DNA of 19,765 nt from positions 1 to 19,765 of the forward strand of contig NW_003129078.1 in assembly GCF_000003605.2 (NCBI RefSeq), written 5' to 3'. This DNA comes from Saccoglossus kowalevskii. Lineage: Eukaryota > Hemichordata > Enteropneusta > Harrimaniidae. Positions 1 through 9,990 of this stretch are shown piece by piece. A program made the position numbers and the translations under genes. Each line of letters starts with the position of its first letter. Position 1 is the stretch's first letter. The notes beneath the pieces were generated by a model that saw nothing but the letters and a program-made list of their open reading frames with translations, did not search any database and was not told the origin of the DNA.

Positions 1-600
1 CTGTCGCGTGTTTGGAAGGAGTTTATTATAGAACCATCACAATTGCTACACACTCTTGGATCTAAAATAAACACATGTTATGGTCTTGGCTAAATTCTCA
101 GAACAAGTGCACCTTCACGCAAGGGATTATATTAGTGTTCATGTGGAAGTTAAAGAGGTTGTACAACATGTTTTGCTATATGTTACTTAAGGCCTTACTC
201 TAGTTTTTAAAAAATGTTAGTTTTTAGCACTGAATGTGCATAAAATCTAAAAATTCAATATTATATTATGGACTTTTTGTTAATAATAAAACTAATACTG
301 AACTGAATGTATATAATGAGGTTTAATTGTCAATGTGTGACTATTTATGTTAAATTATGGGAACCATTAGTATCTATTTTAAATGCGTGTATTATGAAAT
401 CTATTTAAGATTCTAATTTATACTTGAATCAATATTTTTTACTATTATAGAGCATAGGGACTATCAATTTATCACTAATATTGGCAATGGTATTTAAAAA
501 AAAGCAAAAATAAGCATATTTTTCAAATAAAATGTATAATTACAAACTCAAGATTTGAGATAATGAGCCTATCTGCTGGTATAGCTCTAAGGATATATAG
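1..600. other. AT-rich non-coding stretch
   Basis: I see no exon, RNA gene or repeat with recognisable identity here. The DNA is strongly AT-rich with many stops in all frames, as expected for intergenic or intronic sequence. Confidence 0.6.
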
Positions 601-610
601 TCCGGAAGCT

Positions 611-657
611 ATTGGGTTGTAGTTGCCAATCAACAAAAACTCTCATACATATATAAA
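611..657 (+). promoter_or_regulatory. Candidate core promoter: CCAAT-type boxes and TATA box
   Basis: An ATTGG (inverted CCAAT) lies at 611-615, a direct CCAAT with flanking GC at about 625-630, and TATATAAA at 650-657. The spacing puts a start site near 680, about 50 bases before the ATG at 729. This arrangement is what one expects for a TATA-type animal promoter, but each word alone is common in AT-rich DNA. The support comes from its position just before a signal-peptide ORF. Confidence 0.35.
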
Positions 658-728
658 TTTACATACATGCTATTGCAGGACAGATCATTGTACTGCTAAA
701 TCGAGTATATTCTTTAGCGCCCTCAATC

Positions 729-818
729 ATGAAACTAACATGGTTTGTGTTAATTCTGACGGCTTTGTCGGCTAGTCAGCCAGTTTATTGTGTGACTGGG
801 TTGGACTCGAAGTGCTGA
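729..818 (+). CDS. Short ORF with a secretory signal peptide, possible first exon of a small secreted peptide
   Basis: The ORF has 29 codons from the ATG at 729 to TGA at 816-818. The predicted peptide has a textbook signal sequence: a Lys at position 2, an unbroken hydrophobic core (residues 3-14, WFVLILTALSA in its centre), then small and polar residues and a likely cleavage near Cys21. Only about eight residues follow before the stop, so it is either a very short product or exon 1 of a longer precursor. A weak donor (GTGTGA at 790) would be phase-compatible with an acceptor at 995-996, joining it to the Cys-rich ORF at 999. No family is recognised. A CCAAT/TATA pair sits just upstream. A chance ORF cannot be excluded. 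Confidence 0.35.
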   Translation: MKLTWFVLILTALSASQPVYCVTGLDSKC

Positions 819-998
819 CTCGTAATCATGTTCTCGGCGGTTGTGGATGCACTGTCATTTCATGTCAAGGCAATTAATTTCCTAGTTTTATATGATGTCA
901 TGTAATTAGGTGAAGGACCAAACCAAATACTGTATTTTTCTAATATTTGCAAATAAATTATGCATGTGCACACACTTTACGGTTCGAGTGTATAAGTA

Positions 999-1172
999 AT
1001 GGCTTTGCACTGTGGTAAAGTGAACTTATGTGCACATTGCAATGTATGTGAAATTTTAATTAGCGTGATAAAATATGTACAGAATTTTGATTTTGAAGAA
1101 ATATTAGAAGAAATACCTGTTGTTGGGAAATTCAAACAACAGTTTATCCACGAACTTAAAGAGTACATTTAA
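999..1172 (+). CDS. Unassigned 57-residue Cys-rich ORF with adjacent poly(A) signal
   Basis: The ORF runs from an ATG in good context (G at -3 and at +4) to TAA at 1170-1172. The predicted peptide has a Cys cluster near its N-terminus (Cys5, 11, 14 and 17, a CxxCxxC pattern), followed by a long amphipathic, Glu/Lys-rich segment likely to be helical (FDFEEILEEIPVVGKF inside it). An AATAAA follows the stop within ten bases (1175-1180), as in a terminal exon. A possible acceptor (ATAAG at 992-996) has a poor pyrimidine tract. It may be the second exon of the signal-peptide ORF at 729. I do not recognise the family. An ORF this short arises often by chance, so confidence is modest. Confidence 0.3.
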   Translation: MALHCGKVNLCAHCNVCEILISVIKYVQNFDFEEILEEIPVVGKFKQQFIHELKEYI

Positions 1173-1174
1173 AA

Positions 1175-1180
1175 ATAAAA
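1175..1180 (+). terminator. AATAAA polyadenylation signal candidate
   Basis: A canonical AATAAA hexamer lies directly after the stop codon of the 57-codon ORF. The hexamer is common in AT-rich DNA, so only its placement gives it weight. Confidence 0.25.
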
Positions 1181-2104
1181 CTCATATTTTGAGATAATCG
1201 ATGCGGCTAATAAACGGTAAACTTTACTTTGGGGAAATACGCAAATTAAAACCGCGTGCCTCTTTATCATTTCACGGTGCAATGCTATGCTAGGGAAAGT
1301 GTTCACCCACCAATCGCGTTTTTAACATGTTTGATAAATCTGATTTGTTTTTCTTCATAAAGTTGGTGTTTCGAAAAACACGTTTTAACGAGTTATAATA
1401 ATATATCCATGTTATTGGCGAGAATTCTGTTGAAAAATATTGCGATTTTGACTTTTTAAAATACCTTACACGTAAATGGCGCCGAGAATTTGTTGAGACC
1501 ACTGGGATCACGTGACATGTTTTTGCCCCTCAAATAGTGTTTCATTTTCTCATGTTCACTGGTCACCATGGTTACTTAAATCCGGTGGTTGGGATCAGTG
1601 GGAGAGAATTGGATACTGTTTAGGGGCAAAACGAGATATTGACGGATATGTTACCAACTAATTTGTGATGTTTTAAAACATGTTTTGTTAGGTTTCATCA
1701 GCAGTGGTTATAACAATGCTTGTTCTAACATTTAAAGCGATCTTTCTTGGTACTCGCTTTATGTGGCGCTATCTACAAGGTTGATTGGAGTCTTTCATGC
1801 TATTAATATCTACACACTGAAACATGATAAATGTCTCAATAAAACTGAGATAAATATATAGTTCATTGAGAACTGTCACAAACATCTTTCAGATAATCGT
1901 CTAGATAGTGTCGTCACTCAACCTGAGGAATGATGTATAGCATACTTAATTTTCAATAAATGAGTATTTTTATATAATGGTCAGACGAATACATCCATTG
2001 CCAAGCAGGGAGTGGTACAACTATGCAATCAAACTATATTCATAATCATCAATCAGGCGAAAGGATACATTATTTGTCTTGATTGCAGGAATACGTAGTG
2101 TCAT
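1181..2104. other. Non-coding stretch without recognisable genes
   Basis: I see no supported gene. Open frames are short and their peptides look random. A weak inverted repeat around TTTTGCCCCT (near 1521-1530 and 1622-1631) is the only visible structure. Confidence 0.5.
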
Positions 2105-2109
2105 AAGCT

Positions 2110-3030
2110 ATGAAAGCTATGTTTCCACTAAAGCAGTCTATATTAACATTATCACATTATAAAATTAGCACAGCATTGAATTTATTTGATAAATTAATTG
2201 TACCAATTATTAATTATGGGTGTGAAGTATGGGAAGATAAATCAGCAAAACATAGAAACATTATAGAAAGTGTACAGTCTGCATTCTGTAGATTTCTTTT
2301 AGGTGTCAGCAAAACTTCAACAAAAAATGCTATTCTTGGAGAGCTGGGTAGATATCCATTGAACGTCAAAATTGAAACACAAATGTTAAAATATTGGTTG
2401 AGACTAAAATCCCCAGAAATTCCCAACATTGTAGCAACTGCCTTTATGGAATGAATGCAATGAAAAACAGGACGGGTAGAAAGAATAGAAGAGATAACTA
2501 AAAACAACAATCTTTCAGAATTATCAAAACAACATGGAAAGAAGATAGGGGAGGTACTCAGAGAAAATTATGTAAAAACATGGAGAAGGGAATTATTTGA
2601 TGACAGCAGAATGAATGGAGCAACAAACAAACTGACTTCATACGGAAAATTTAAAACGACCTTCAATATGGAGAATTATTTAAATGATATAAAAAAATAA
2701 ATTTAATGCAATTATTTTGCAAATTTAGAATTTCTGATCATAAACTACTCATTGAGACTGGCAGACTAAAGACAATTCCTAGAAACGAAAGAATATGTAA
2801 ACTCTGCACAGATGATTGAATTGAAATTGAAGACGAGTACCATTTCTTAATAGGATGCGGTAAATATGACATACCCCGTAATAAATTATTTAATTATATA
2901 CAAGACATAAAAATCTGACTTCTTGAAAATGAATGAAGAAGACAAATTTCGATTAATTATGACAAGCTTTGCAGGAATAGAAACTGCACAATTCATACAT
3001 ACAAGTATGAACTTAAGAGATGAAACATAG
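2110..3030 (+). pseudogene. LINE ORF2 C-terminal remnant (RT thumb region and zinc-knuckle tail)
   Basis: The first segment (2110-2454) carries the LINE signature of Leu-Phe-Asp, then Pro-Ile-x-x-Tyr-Gly-x-Glu-Val-Trp (LFDKLIVPIINYGCEVW), and later FLLGVSKTSTKNAILGELGR. The same frame continues after two TGA stops (2452-2454 and 2461-2463) to about 2700. The homology then resumes with FRISDHKLLIETGR, a CxxC pair (ICKLC) and a His-x4-Cys (HFLIGC), the tail typical of this LINE group, and ends with a region before TAG at 3028-3030. Another TGA interrupts the knuckle and another follows it. The copy has several stops and at least one frame change, so it is inactive. Confidence 0.88.
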
Positions 3031-3360
3031 CAACTCCATCCAATTAGTCTGCAGGTAGTTTTAATGCAATGGCATATTTAGCATCTTTAGTAGTTTTATT
3101 GTTTTACTAATTTTCACGTTTTTTTCTTCTATACTTAGTTACATTTATTCAATGTTTTATTCGTTATTTTGATGGAGTGAACTGTACTGTTTTGCTTTGT
3201 TCTAAACATAACATTAGCTTATGTTTTTTCCTCGTTCCATAATTATATGTATTTAATGTGCTATTTGTGATATTAGTTGTGTGAAGTATTATTTCTGTTT
3301 TTGTTTTACAACCATAAAATTACTCTCTGTAGTAGATTTTCGTGTTGAATATAAATATTA

Positions 3361-3418
3361 TATTATGATATGTTATGATATGATATGTTATGATATGATA
3401 TGATATGATATGATATGA
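3361..3418 (+). repeat. TGATA/ATATG pentanucleotide microsatellite, LINE 3' tail
   Basis: The run consists of alternating GATAT and GTTAT five-base units and becomes purer toward its right end. It sits exactly at the 3' end of the LINE remnant. Several LINE groups end in such short repeats instead of poly(A), so it is most simply read as the element's own tail, perhaps expanded later by slippage. Confidence 0.85.
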
Positions 3419-3462
3419 CCATCCCCGTGATGACGGTCCAGGTTCAAACCGGATGATGGCTT
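3419..3462 (+). other. tRNA-like T-arm / B-box motif next to the LINE tail
   Basis: A GGTTCAAACC match to the pol III B-box (GGTTCRAnnCC) lies at about 3441-3450. It is bracketed by a mostly complementary TCCAG and CCGGA stem and by an outer CCATC/GATGG pair. There is room for no D-arm, so this is not a tRNA gene. It could be a fragment of a tRNA-derived SINE, or chance. Confidence 0.3.
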
Positions 3463-3469
3463 ACAAGCA

Positions 3470-4185
3470 GTTCTATAACATGCTGGTGTGTATAATTAGA
3501 ATGTTTCGTGTGCTAGAGTATCGAGCTAAAGGATTTAAAGAGAGAGTACGGCATGTCCAGCTGTTAATCTTAATAACTTCCTGAGTAGTTTATCGCGTAT
3601 ATTGACAATGGATTGATTCCCACGAATCATTATCATTTTGCTGTTTGACATTTTCAGCGCGAAAAAACACGCTAACGCACGGAGTAAAAAATAAAGCCAA
3701 AGTAACTCGTCTCGTGGAGCCATATAAGTGAGTCGCTAGAATCTGTTTTATCTAATTGTTTAGAATTAATTAATACCGAATATTCTAATTTTACGCTAAG
3801 ACTGTTATTTTGTATTTTTCATATTTACAGTGCGATTTATTGAGGCGTTCCTCTTCTATTTTCTTGTTTCGTCAAATATTTGTGTCAATTTTTAGTAAAA
3901 AAATGTTTTGACATCACAGAAATCAATACCTTTAATTTTAATCACTTTGTGACCATGCTTATTATATTTTATTTATGACTGGTTCTCAAACTTTTTGTGT
4001 TAGTATTTTGAACTGATGTGTGGATTAGACTAGTATTTCGTATAGCGAAGCTACATCAGTCGACAATTTGTTTGGTTATAATATTAACCTACGCCTATGT
4101 TGAGCACATCACTGTCTGCTAGTAAGTGCACCTTCATTCTTCAGCGGAGAAGCCTGTCATCTATCTATCTACCGGCATCCGCTGC
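3470..4185. other. Non-coding stretch between LINE and putative promoter
   Basis: No exon, repeat family or RNA is recognisable here. It contains only short random-looking open frames and AT-rich runs. Confidence 0.5.
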
Positions 4186-4447
4186 GCCCTCTCTGTGAAT
4201 AGTACTGACATATCCGGTTGACGTCACACATCGTTTATGTCTCATCAAACTAGTAGCTAGGGGGCCTATGCAGTGAAACAAGCACAAGTTTAGCTGACTG
4301 GATATTGGTACAGTTTCATCTTTTCATAAAATTTGGGTGATTTGTCGTGGATTGCGTGTTTACTCACACTTACATATCGGTGACGCTCGCGTTACAACGA
4401 ACCGCAATTTGGGGCACAGTGTCTTGGTTCAGCACGTGTGTTTTAAG
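4186..4447 (+). promoter_or_regulatory. Candidate promoter and 5' non-coding exon of the BK-beta-like gene
   Basis: This block is richer in GC than its surroundings and holds a perfect CRE palindrome, TGACGTCA (4219-4226). A consensus-like splice donor follows, with AAG then GTAAGG at 4445-4453. The first coding exon starts about 720 bases downstream, so a non-coding first exon ending at 4447 would fit. A pyrimidine-rich acceptor-like CAG lies near 4868. A six-codon upstream ORF (5116-5136) would lie in the leader. The link to the coding exon is inferred from position only. Confidence 0.3.
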
Positions 4448-5169
4448 GTAAGGTTGCAATTATGTGAAACATATACAGTAATAACTTGTTCGTTGTCAGC
4501 ATGTATACACGGCACATGGTAGTGTATATTTAGAAAACACAATAATATTACTGATTCAATCTATTTATCCACAAGCATATAATACTACACTTGTTAGTAG
4601 AATGTTATATATATTCTGTTTTACCTATTGTGTTTAAAGTGGTTTGCCCATCATTCAGAATGATGTCTATTTCACTCCTCAATTTCAAGAGCAGATGTTC
4701 TCATCCGTGATCGATTTCCATCTCGTATATTTCAACTAATCAATATCCTGTTGGCGACTTTAAGATTCGGTGGCACGTCAGATATTAAGTCCCTTGGGTT
4801 GTCAGACTAGTTTCACTCGATTCCGTTGATCACTTGTTTCATTTTTTTCCCACTTTCACTGTTGTACAGTCGATGACAGTTGCAGTCTTGCTGGTTGCTA
4901 TTGCCTGCCAAAATGATTGGATGCGTGGACGAAGCACATCGGTGACTCTGACTTAAATTCCTTTCGATAGTATCAGCTCTGATCATGATCCTCGCTTTGC
5001 AACAAACACACAACTATTGCTCTGACACCCTTACGGTTAGGGAATACTGCGTTTAATTGTTACCGTTTGATTGAATACGACGTACTGAGTAATCAAGTAG
5101 ATTTATTATCGACGGATGCCGGCTTCGAAACGCTGATTTAAAACAAGATTTGTGTGTACGTATTATATT

Positions 5170-5514
5170 ATGGCTGGGAGAAGCTCTAAATCCAAGCGAC
5201 CACCAGCGTGTTCATGCTATAGGCTGGCACCACGTCTGCTGGCAACATGGATGATTCTATCGCTCTTTATACTCGGATTTCTTGGTTGGTTTGTCGTCAG
5301 GCCGGCGATACAAGACAAGTCATTCTTAGAAACGGAGTGCACAGTGTATAAAGTAACATATCGGAACGAATGGCAGGGTTGTCGATGTGGACGCTACTGT
5401 TGGTCACAGTTCCCGTGTCTTGAGGTGTTTGTACGCTATAAAAATAATGAAGAAGGACACCACCAAAACGCATTGGCACACGAAGACGAAACAAACTTGA
5501 GTACTTACCCGCAG
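5170..5514 (+). CDS. First coding exon of a BK-channel beta-subunit-like (KCNMB family) membrane protein
   Basis: The exon encodes 115 residues from the ATG at 5170 (G at +4) to a phase-0 donor, CAG|GTACGT, at 5512-5520. After a Lys/Arg-rich cytoplasmic head comes one transmembrane helix (about residues 23-43). The start of an extracellular loop follows, with Cys57-Thr-Val, Cys71-x-Cys73-Gly-x-x-Cys77-Trp, and FPCLEVFV at 81-88. This Cys pattern, the Ser-x-x-Pro-Cys-Leu-x-Val-x-Val block and the Leu/Glu segment after it match the KCNMB2/3/4 type of calcium-activated potassium channel beta subunits, which tune channel gating at the plasma membrane. One sequon (Asn109-Leu-Ser) is present. The exon stops just where the next family Cys and the second membrane helix should follow. 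I found no convincing downstream exon in the window. The insect TipE-type sodium channel subunits are a related alternative, but the CG-x-x-CW spacing favours BK beta. Reading past the donor gives a random-looking tail. Confidence 0.8.
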
Positions 5515-5523
5515 GTACGTAAC
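5515..5523 (+). other. Splice donor of the BK-beta-like exon
   Basis: CAG|GTACGT is a close match to the metazoan donor consensus. Homology to the channel-subunit family stops at this point, which fixes the exon end. Confidence 0.8.
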
Positions 5524-8097
5524 ATGGCTAGAATGTGTCTTGTACACATTTCCAAATTTATTTTAGATATCATTTGTGTTAAAACTATACTACAATCTCT
5601 TAGTAAAAACTAATCTATGTGTAAGGAGTTTATTCTCACTGGCGGGAAATCAATAATATAAGAGTGGTAAATACATTTTGGCGGGAAATATGTGTGTTGC
5701 ATACGAAAGGTAGATTTTTCTCGCTTGGTACAACGTATTAATTTTGTTTGCAATTTATTTCGCAAAATTTTATGAATAGTTAATAGCAGCGACCACGAAA
5801 ACTGTATTAGAACCTAATTAACTTATGACGAATTTTGTCACTTGTTCTGTATTACTATAAGGGTTGTCGATATGAACTCTCCGCAAAACACACACAATCC
5901 ACCTTCGCATGACAGACATCAAACGACTTAATATAAAGTATATTTGTTTTCACGCGATGCATTTTGTTTGAGGGGTCAATCGATGCCGTCTTTATTGAAG
6001 AATTGAATGTTTTATTCATAGTATTTGCTAAGGTACCAGTTTGTTAAAGAGGTTGGTGATAAATTAACCTATATAAACTCTGATCGACTGGAAATCTTTT
6101 ACAAATTTAAGGTTATAAAGTAATTTACAATAATATTAATTTTTTTAACAATTAACAATAATAACAATCGTCATTTTTAGATTGTTTGACTTGTGTGTAA
6201 ATGGTTATTTACCTTACGTGTGCATTTAAACGAAGGTTCGGGTTGAACAACGCTACCTTCAAAAAAGATATTGACATGGTAATTAAACAACGGTCGCTGG
6301 TAATAGGCTAAACTATGACCGTGTTCTCACCGGCAGAAAACCATATGTCAACGTAAGTAAGATAATTAAACAGATGATGACTCCATAATATTGTGCTTAC
6401 ATTAACAATTTTCACAAGATGAGTAAATATGGCGGCCACTGGATATCACGATAGATGAGCAATATTTCAACTTATATTTTTGTTTTTTGTTTACTTTTCA
6501 TTCGAGCAGAAATAGTTTAAATTGTCATAATAATATACATATTTGTTTCAACATGGAGCTAATCTCTTTTTAGCTTTATGTTGGAACCAGTCGCCTTATA
6601 ACATATACAGGTCAATACAACCTATACTGACTTAGAATTCGACACAAATTGCCAACCTATCTACTTTGAAATATGATAAACTTAAATACAGTTGACCGAG
6701 AACTTAAATTCATTTGTGGACGCCCATACACTTACAACATCCTTTGAAGAATGATCACCGATGTTGCCCACTATATTTAAGCTTATTTACACCGTATCAA
6801 TGTAACGTGTTTTCATCTGTTTTTACGCCGACGTAGCTATTACGTCATAGTTACGTCAGTATTGATACCGATTTCGTAAAGGGTATATGTGATGCCTTCT
6901 CCTTTGGTATTGCGTACCGTAAGCACAGGAACTACAACCGAGGAAATCATACCATGACAAATTTTAGCGCCGCTGTCATCGTATATGTTATATGTAGGTA
7001 ATTTGAGTAGATCTCTATCTGATTTTTCATTTCGTGATGATATCCATTAATTCTCCATTTTTAGTGACTATTTTTGCCATTTTGGGTAATAATTATATTT
7101 TCATCGTCCGCCTGCACGGTGTTGTTCCTTACGGATATTTCTTCTTCCTTAACCTACTTAGCGGAAGATTCACCTTGAATAATCATGACGGATTGCTCTG
7201 ATATTTGAGGTATACATCATTTTTGTGAACATTTTGTTTGATGAAGTTTGGTTTTCATGTTCTTAATAGCCAGAAACAAGCTGCGCTTTGCCTTATGTGT
7301 TTGTATATTACTTGACTTGGCTACAACAATGTTCTTTTAGGACAGCAGAGCTGTTTAGATCGAGTTCGCTTGTTTGTAATACTGATATCAGGAACGCTTG
7401 TCGTGTACATATGTTATGAATGTTGCATTTCTTGTCGCCGTGCAGTGAATCGCATAAAGCGCGTGAAACTACAAGGCATAGCAACATAGATAAATAACAA
7501 AACACTCATATAGTGTATATGACTTGTATATTAATAATAAAACTCAGTAAATGAACCAAAATTATGAAATAATGGAAATTTAAACATTGTGAAAATAAAA
7601 GTATTCCCTGTGAAACACATTCCTGTGAAAACAGACTTGTGAGGTAGACTGTCGCGTTACATGCGTGGATATATATGAACTAAAGGCATGGAAGCACCTC
7701 GTCCTACAAAAACACAAACGAGCGCTGTCGAAGGTGATTGCCAATGGCAGATGCAACACTCAATAATGAAAATAAACCGCGTTAAAAGGGGAAATAATTG
7801 AAATATCCTGTAAAGTACACGTTACTGTGACGAGTTAGACTAATGAAAAGAACATGTAAGTTACGCGTTAATCGATACGTGTGAATCGAGCAAGAATTTG
7901 GCGTGACGGTTTGAGTGTATGCGGGATAGTACGCGGTATGCATACATTGTTGTCAATATGGTCTGGATACAGTGATGGGATAAACAATGATTTGTTCTGT
8001 CTCAATCATGATTTTAATTCACATATCAGCACGTTGCTATAAACTAAATGAATTGCAAGAACGTATTTTCAAAAGAAACTAATCCAACTTTTCTGGC
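5524..8097. other. Presumed first intron of the BK-beta-like gene, no supported exon
   Basis: I looked for the second family exon (an early Cys and Pro-x-Cys, then a membrane helix) and did not find one. Two GGCGGGAAA words (5641-5649 and 5679-5687) resemble E2F sites. Two unassigned minus-strand frames (6840-7046 and 7308-7487) are noted as findings but not called genes. Confidence 0.5.
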
Positions 8098-8110
8098 GGG
8101 GGGGGGGGGG
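8098..8110 (+). repeat. Run of 13 G residues
   Basis: An uninterrupted G run is followed within about 30 bases by a short TGG repeat (near 8134-8145). The pair could form a quadruplex. The run length is also prone to sequencing error. Confidence 0.9.
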
Positions 8111-8943
8111 ATCATTCGGAAGATGACAACATGATGGTGGTGGTGGCGACAGTGCAAACAATTATTTAAATGCATTGTAGTAGGATGATGTAGTACCTTT
8201 AGATTCCAGAATAGTTAGATCGAACGCATTATCTACGGTAAATTATTACTTGTATATACAACTTTTAACGGATTGACCCGATACATATGAATAAGGTTTA
8301 TGTATTTTTCTCACATGCTTTCTGCAGTACCTTCTGAACTATCTACTCAAGACAATAACGGCATTTTGAACAAAAGTGTATATTCCATCTGAACCAAATC
8401 ATGTCACAAACTGTCAGCGGATATTAAATCAATGATGCTATAATATCATTCGTTTATCATTCGTATTCGGAGGTCTACTAGCAAAGGCATAACGTACACC
8501 ACGCATTAAATAATTCTACGAAATAGCTATTATTAACAAATCTTGTGAAAGTGTCGATGAGTCGCGGGGCAGGTTTTCAGCATGTTTTCAAATCTATATA
8601 AAACTCGTATTGTTAATATAATGAAATAGACTAGAATAATTTAATACATGTACTCTACTAGTGACCACAAAGAATACACATCTCTGCGTGATTTTAGTGC
8701 ACACAGGATGAAATAGCTTTTAGCGTAATACATTACTAAGTTATTATAAATATCACTGCAGCGTAACGCAACACAGAGCACGAGGAACGGGGGGATTTCT
8801 TGCAGTATGCCAATTGACGATTCAATGTTTCATTAATTCCAAAAACTTAGATGACTAGTCTAAATATGGTACATACACACAGTGTCAGAAATTGTGAGTT
8901 GTCTGTGTTACATAGACACTTATTTTGAAGCATATAAATTAGG
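8111..8943. other. Non-coding stretch between the G run and the microsatellite
   Basis: AT-rich sequence with no exon, RNA or repeat family that I can recognise. Confidence 0.5.
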
Positions 8944-8976
<33 letters not shown>

Positions 8977-9010
8977 TATAATAATAATAATAATAATTAT
9001 AATAATATAT
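8944..9010 (+). repeat. TAA trinucleotide microsatellite
   Basis: About 20 TAA/AAT units interrupted twice by TTATAA. The interruptions suggest an old, partly stabilised microsatellite. Confidence 0.95.
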
Positions 9011-9312
9011 ACTAATAAAATGTGATATTGAATCTTTAGAAATACAATTACAACCGATAGGTCAATAGCAATATGCATAAATAAATGGAAAAGTTAATGA
9101 ACGAAAGTCAATATTACAAATCAAAAGAAGTTAGTCTGTTTCGATGTGTTTGATATTTGATATTTTGAACAAATTAAAAAGTTGCTTTCATCTTATGTGT
9201 CCTGCAATTAACAATGCCTTACTTACTAACGGAGGTTTTGATTGGATGTGTCTTCCTTCTATAATGGCTAAATTATGATTACTTGTTCTGAATCAATGTA
9301 ATCACAATGTGC

Positions 9313-9990
9313 ATTGATGATGATGTTTGGCCAATTTTGCGTTGGGTTAATTGCAATTACATGTCAATCAACACATCTAAATCAAAATCTATGCTCGTTG
9401 GATCCCGTCAAATAATGTTGGTGAAGTTTTTCTAGTTAACTCGAATGGTGAAATAATTAAAACAGACAGTTTCGAAAAGTTGCTCGGGGTGGTATCAGAT
9501 AAAACTCTATCATGGGACCATCATGTAGATACACTTTGTAAAAAACTTAGCCAAAGAATTTGAGTTCTTATGAGAGCTCGCAGCTTTTTACCTATTTCCG
9601 TCAGGAGAACATTGTATTTTTCATTTATTCAGTCGTTATTGGACTATTGCTGTATAGTATGGCTTCAGAAAAGGGCAGTTCGGGTGATTTCCTATGACAA
9701 CCTTAGCCAATCGTCGTTTGAGCTGTTCAGAAAGCATAGTCTGTCGATTACAGAATTTCATATTTTCTAGGTATCGTAATGTATATGGCAACCAATGGCT
9801 TGGCGCGTTTATATATAAGCGAAATGTTCAGACCTATCTCTCAAACCCACAAGTATAGTACACGCTCCTCTCTTAAAAATAATGTATGCATTTCTAAATG
9901 GGAAAACATCCATAGGTCAGAAGACGTTTCAGTATAGAGGAGTAACCCTATGGAATAACTTACCATCCCATATCAGCCTCATTAGGCATT
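9313..9990 (+). pseudogene. LINE reverse transcriptase C-terminal remnant
   Basis: Translation gives the usual block after the catalytic site (MSINTSKSKSMLVGSRQ), then after a frame change near 9410 the FEKLLGVVSD...LSWDHHVD block. Next come FLPISVRRTLYFSFIQSLLDY and LQKRAVRVI, and near the end FQYRGVTLWNNLPSHI. These match the connection and thumb region of Jockey-type LINEs. TGA at 9561-9563, TAG at 9768-9770 and further stops inactivate it. The catalytic Asp-Asp part is missing because of 5' truncation. Confidence 0.85.

Larger units (their letters stand above)
2105..3418 (+). mobile_element. 5'-truncated non-LTR retrotransposon (LINE), 3' part with degenerate tail
   Basis: This is the 3' end of a LINE of the CR1/Jockey/L2-like assemblage. 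The coding remnant (2110-3030) begins in the region after the reverse transcriptase catalytic core. A 3' untranslated part (3031-3360) follows, and the element ends in a pentanucleotide repeat related to TGATA (about 3361-3418). Truncation from the 5' side is typical of incomplete target-primed reverse transcription. No clear target-site duplication was found, so the left border is approximate. Confidence 0.85.

Noticed and set aside
978-990. GGTTCGAGT as a tRNA B-box
   Set aside because: No T-stem, A-box or acceptor pairing is present.
1519-1632. Inverted repeat around TTTTGCCCCT as a transposon end pair
   Set aside because: The perfect core is only about 10-11 bases with no flanking duplication, too short to support an element.
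5515-5613. Continuation of the BK-beta-like frame to a stop at 5611-5613
   Set aside because: Family similarity ends exactly at a strong splice donor. The following 32 residues look like translated intron.
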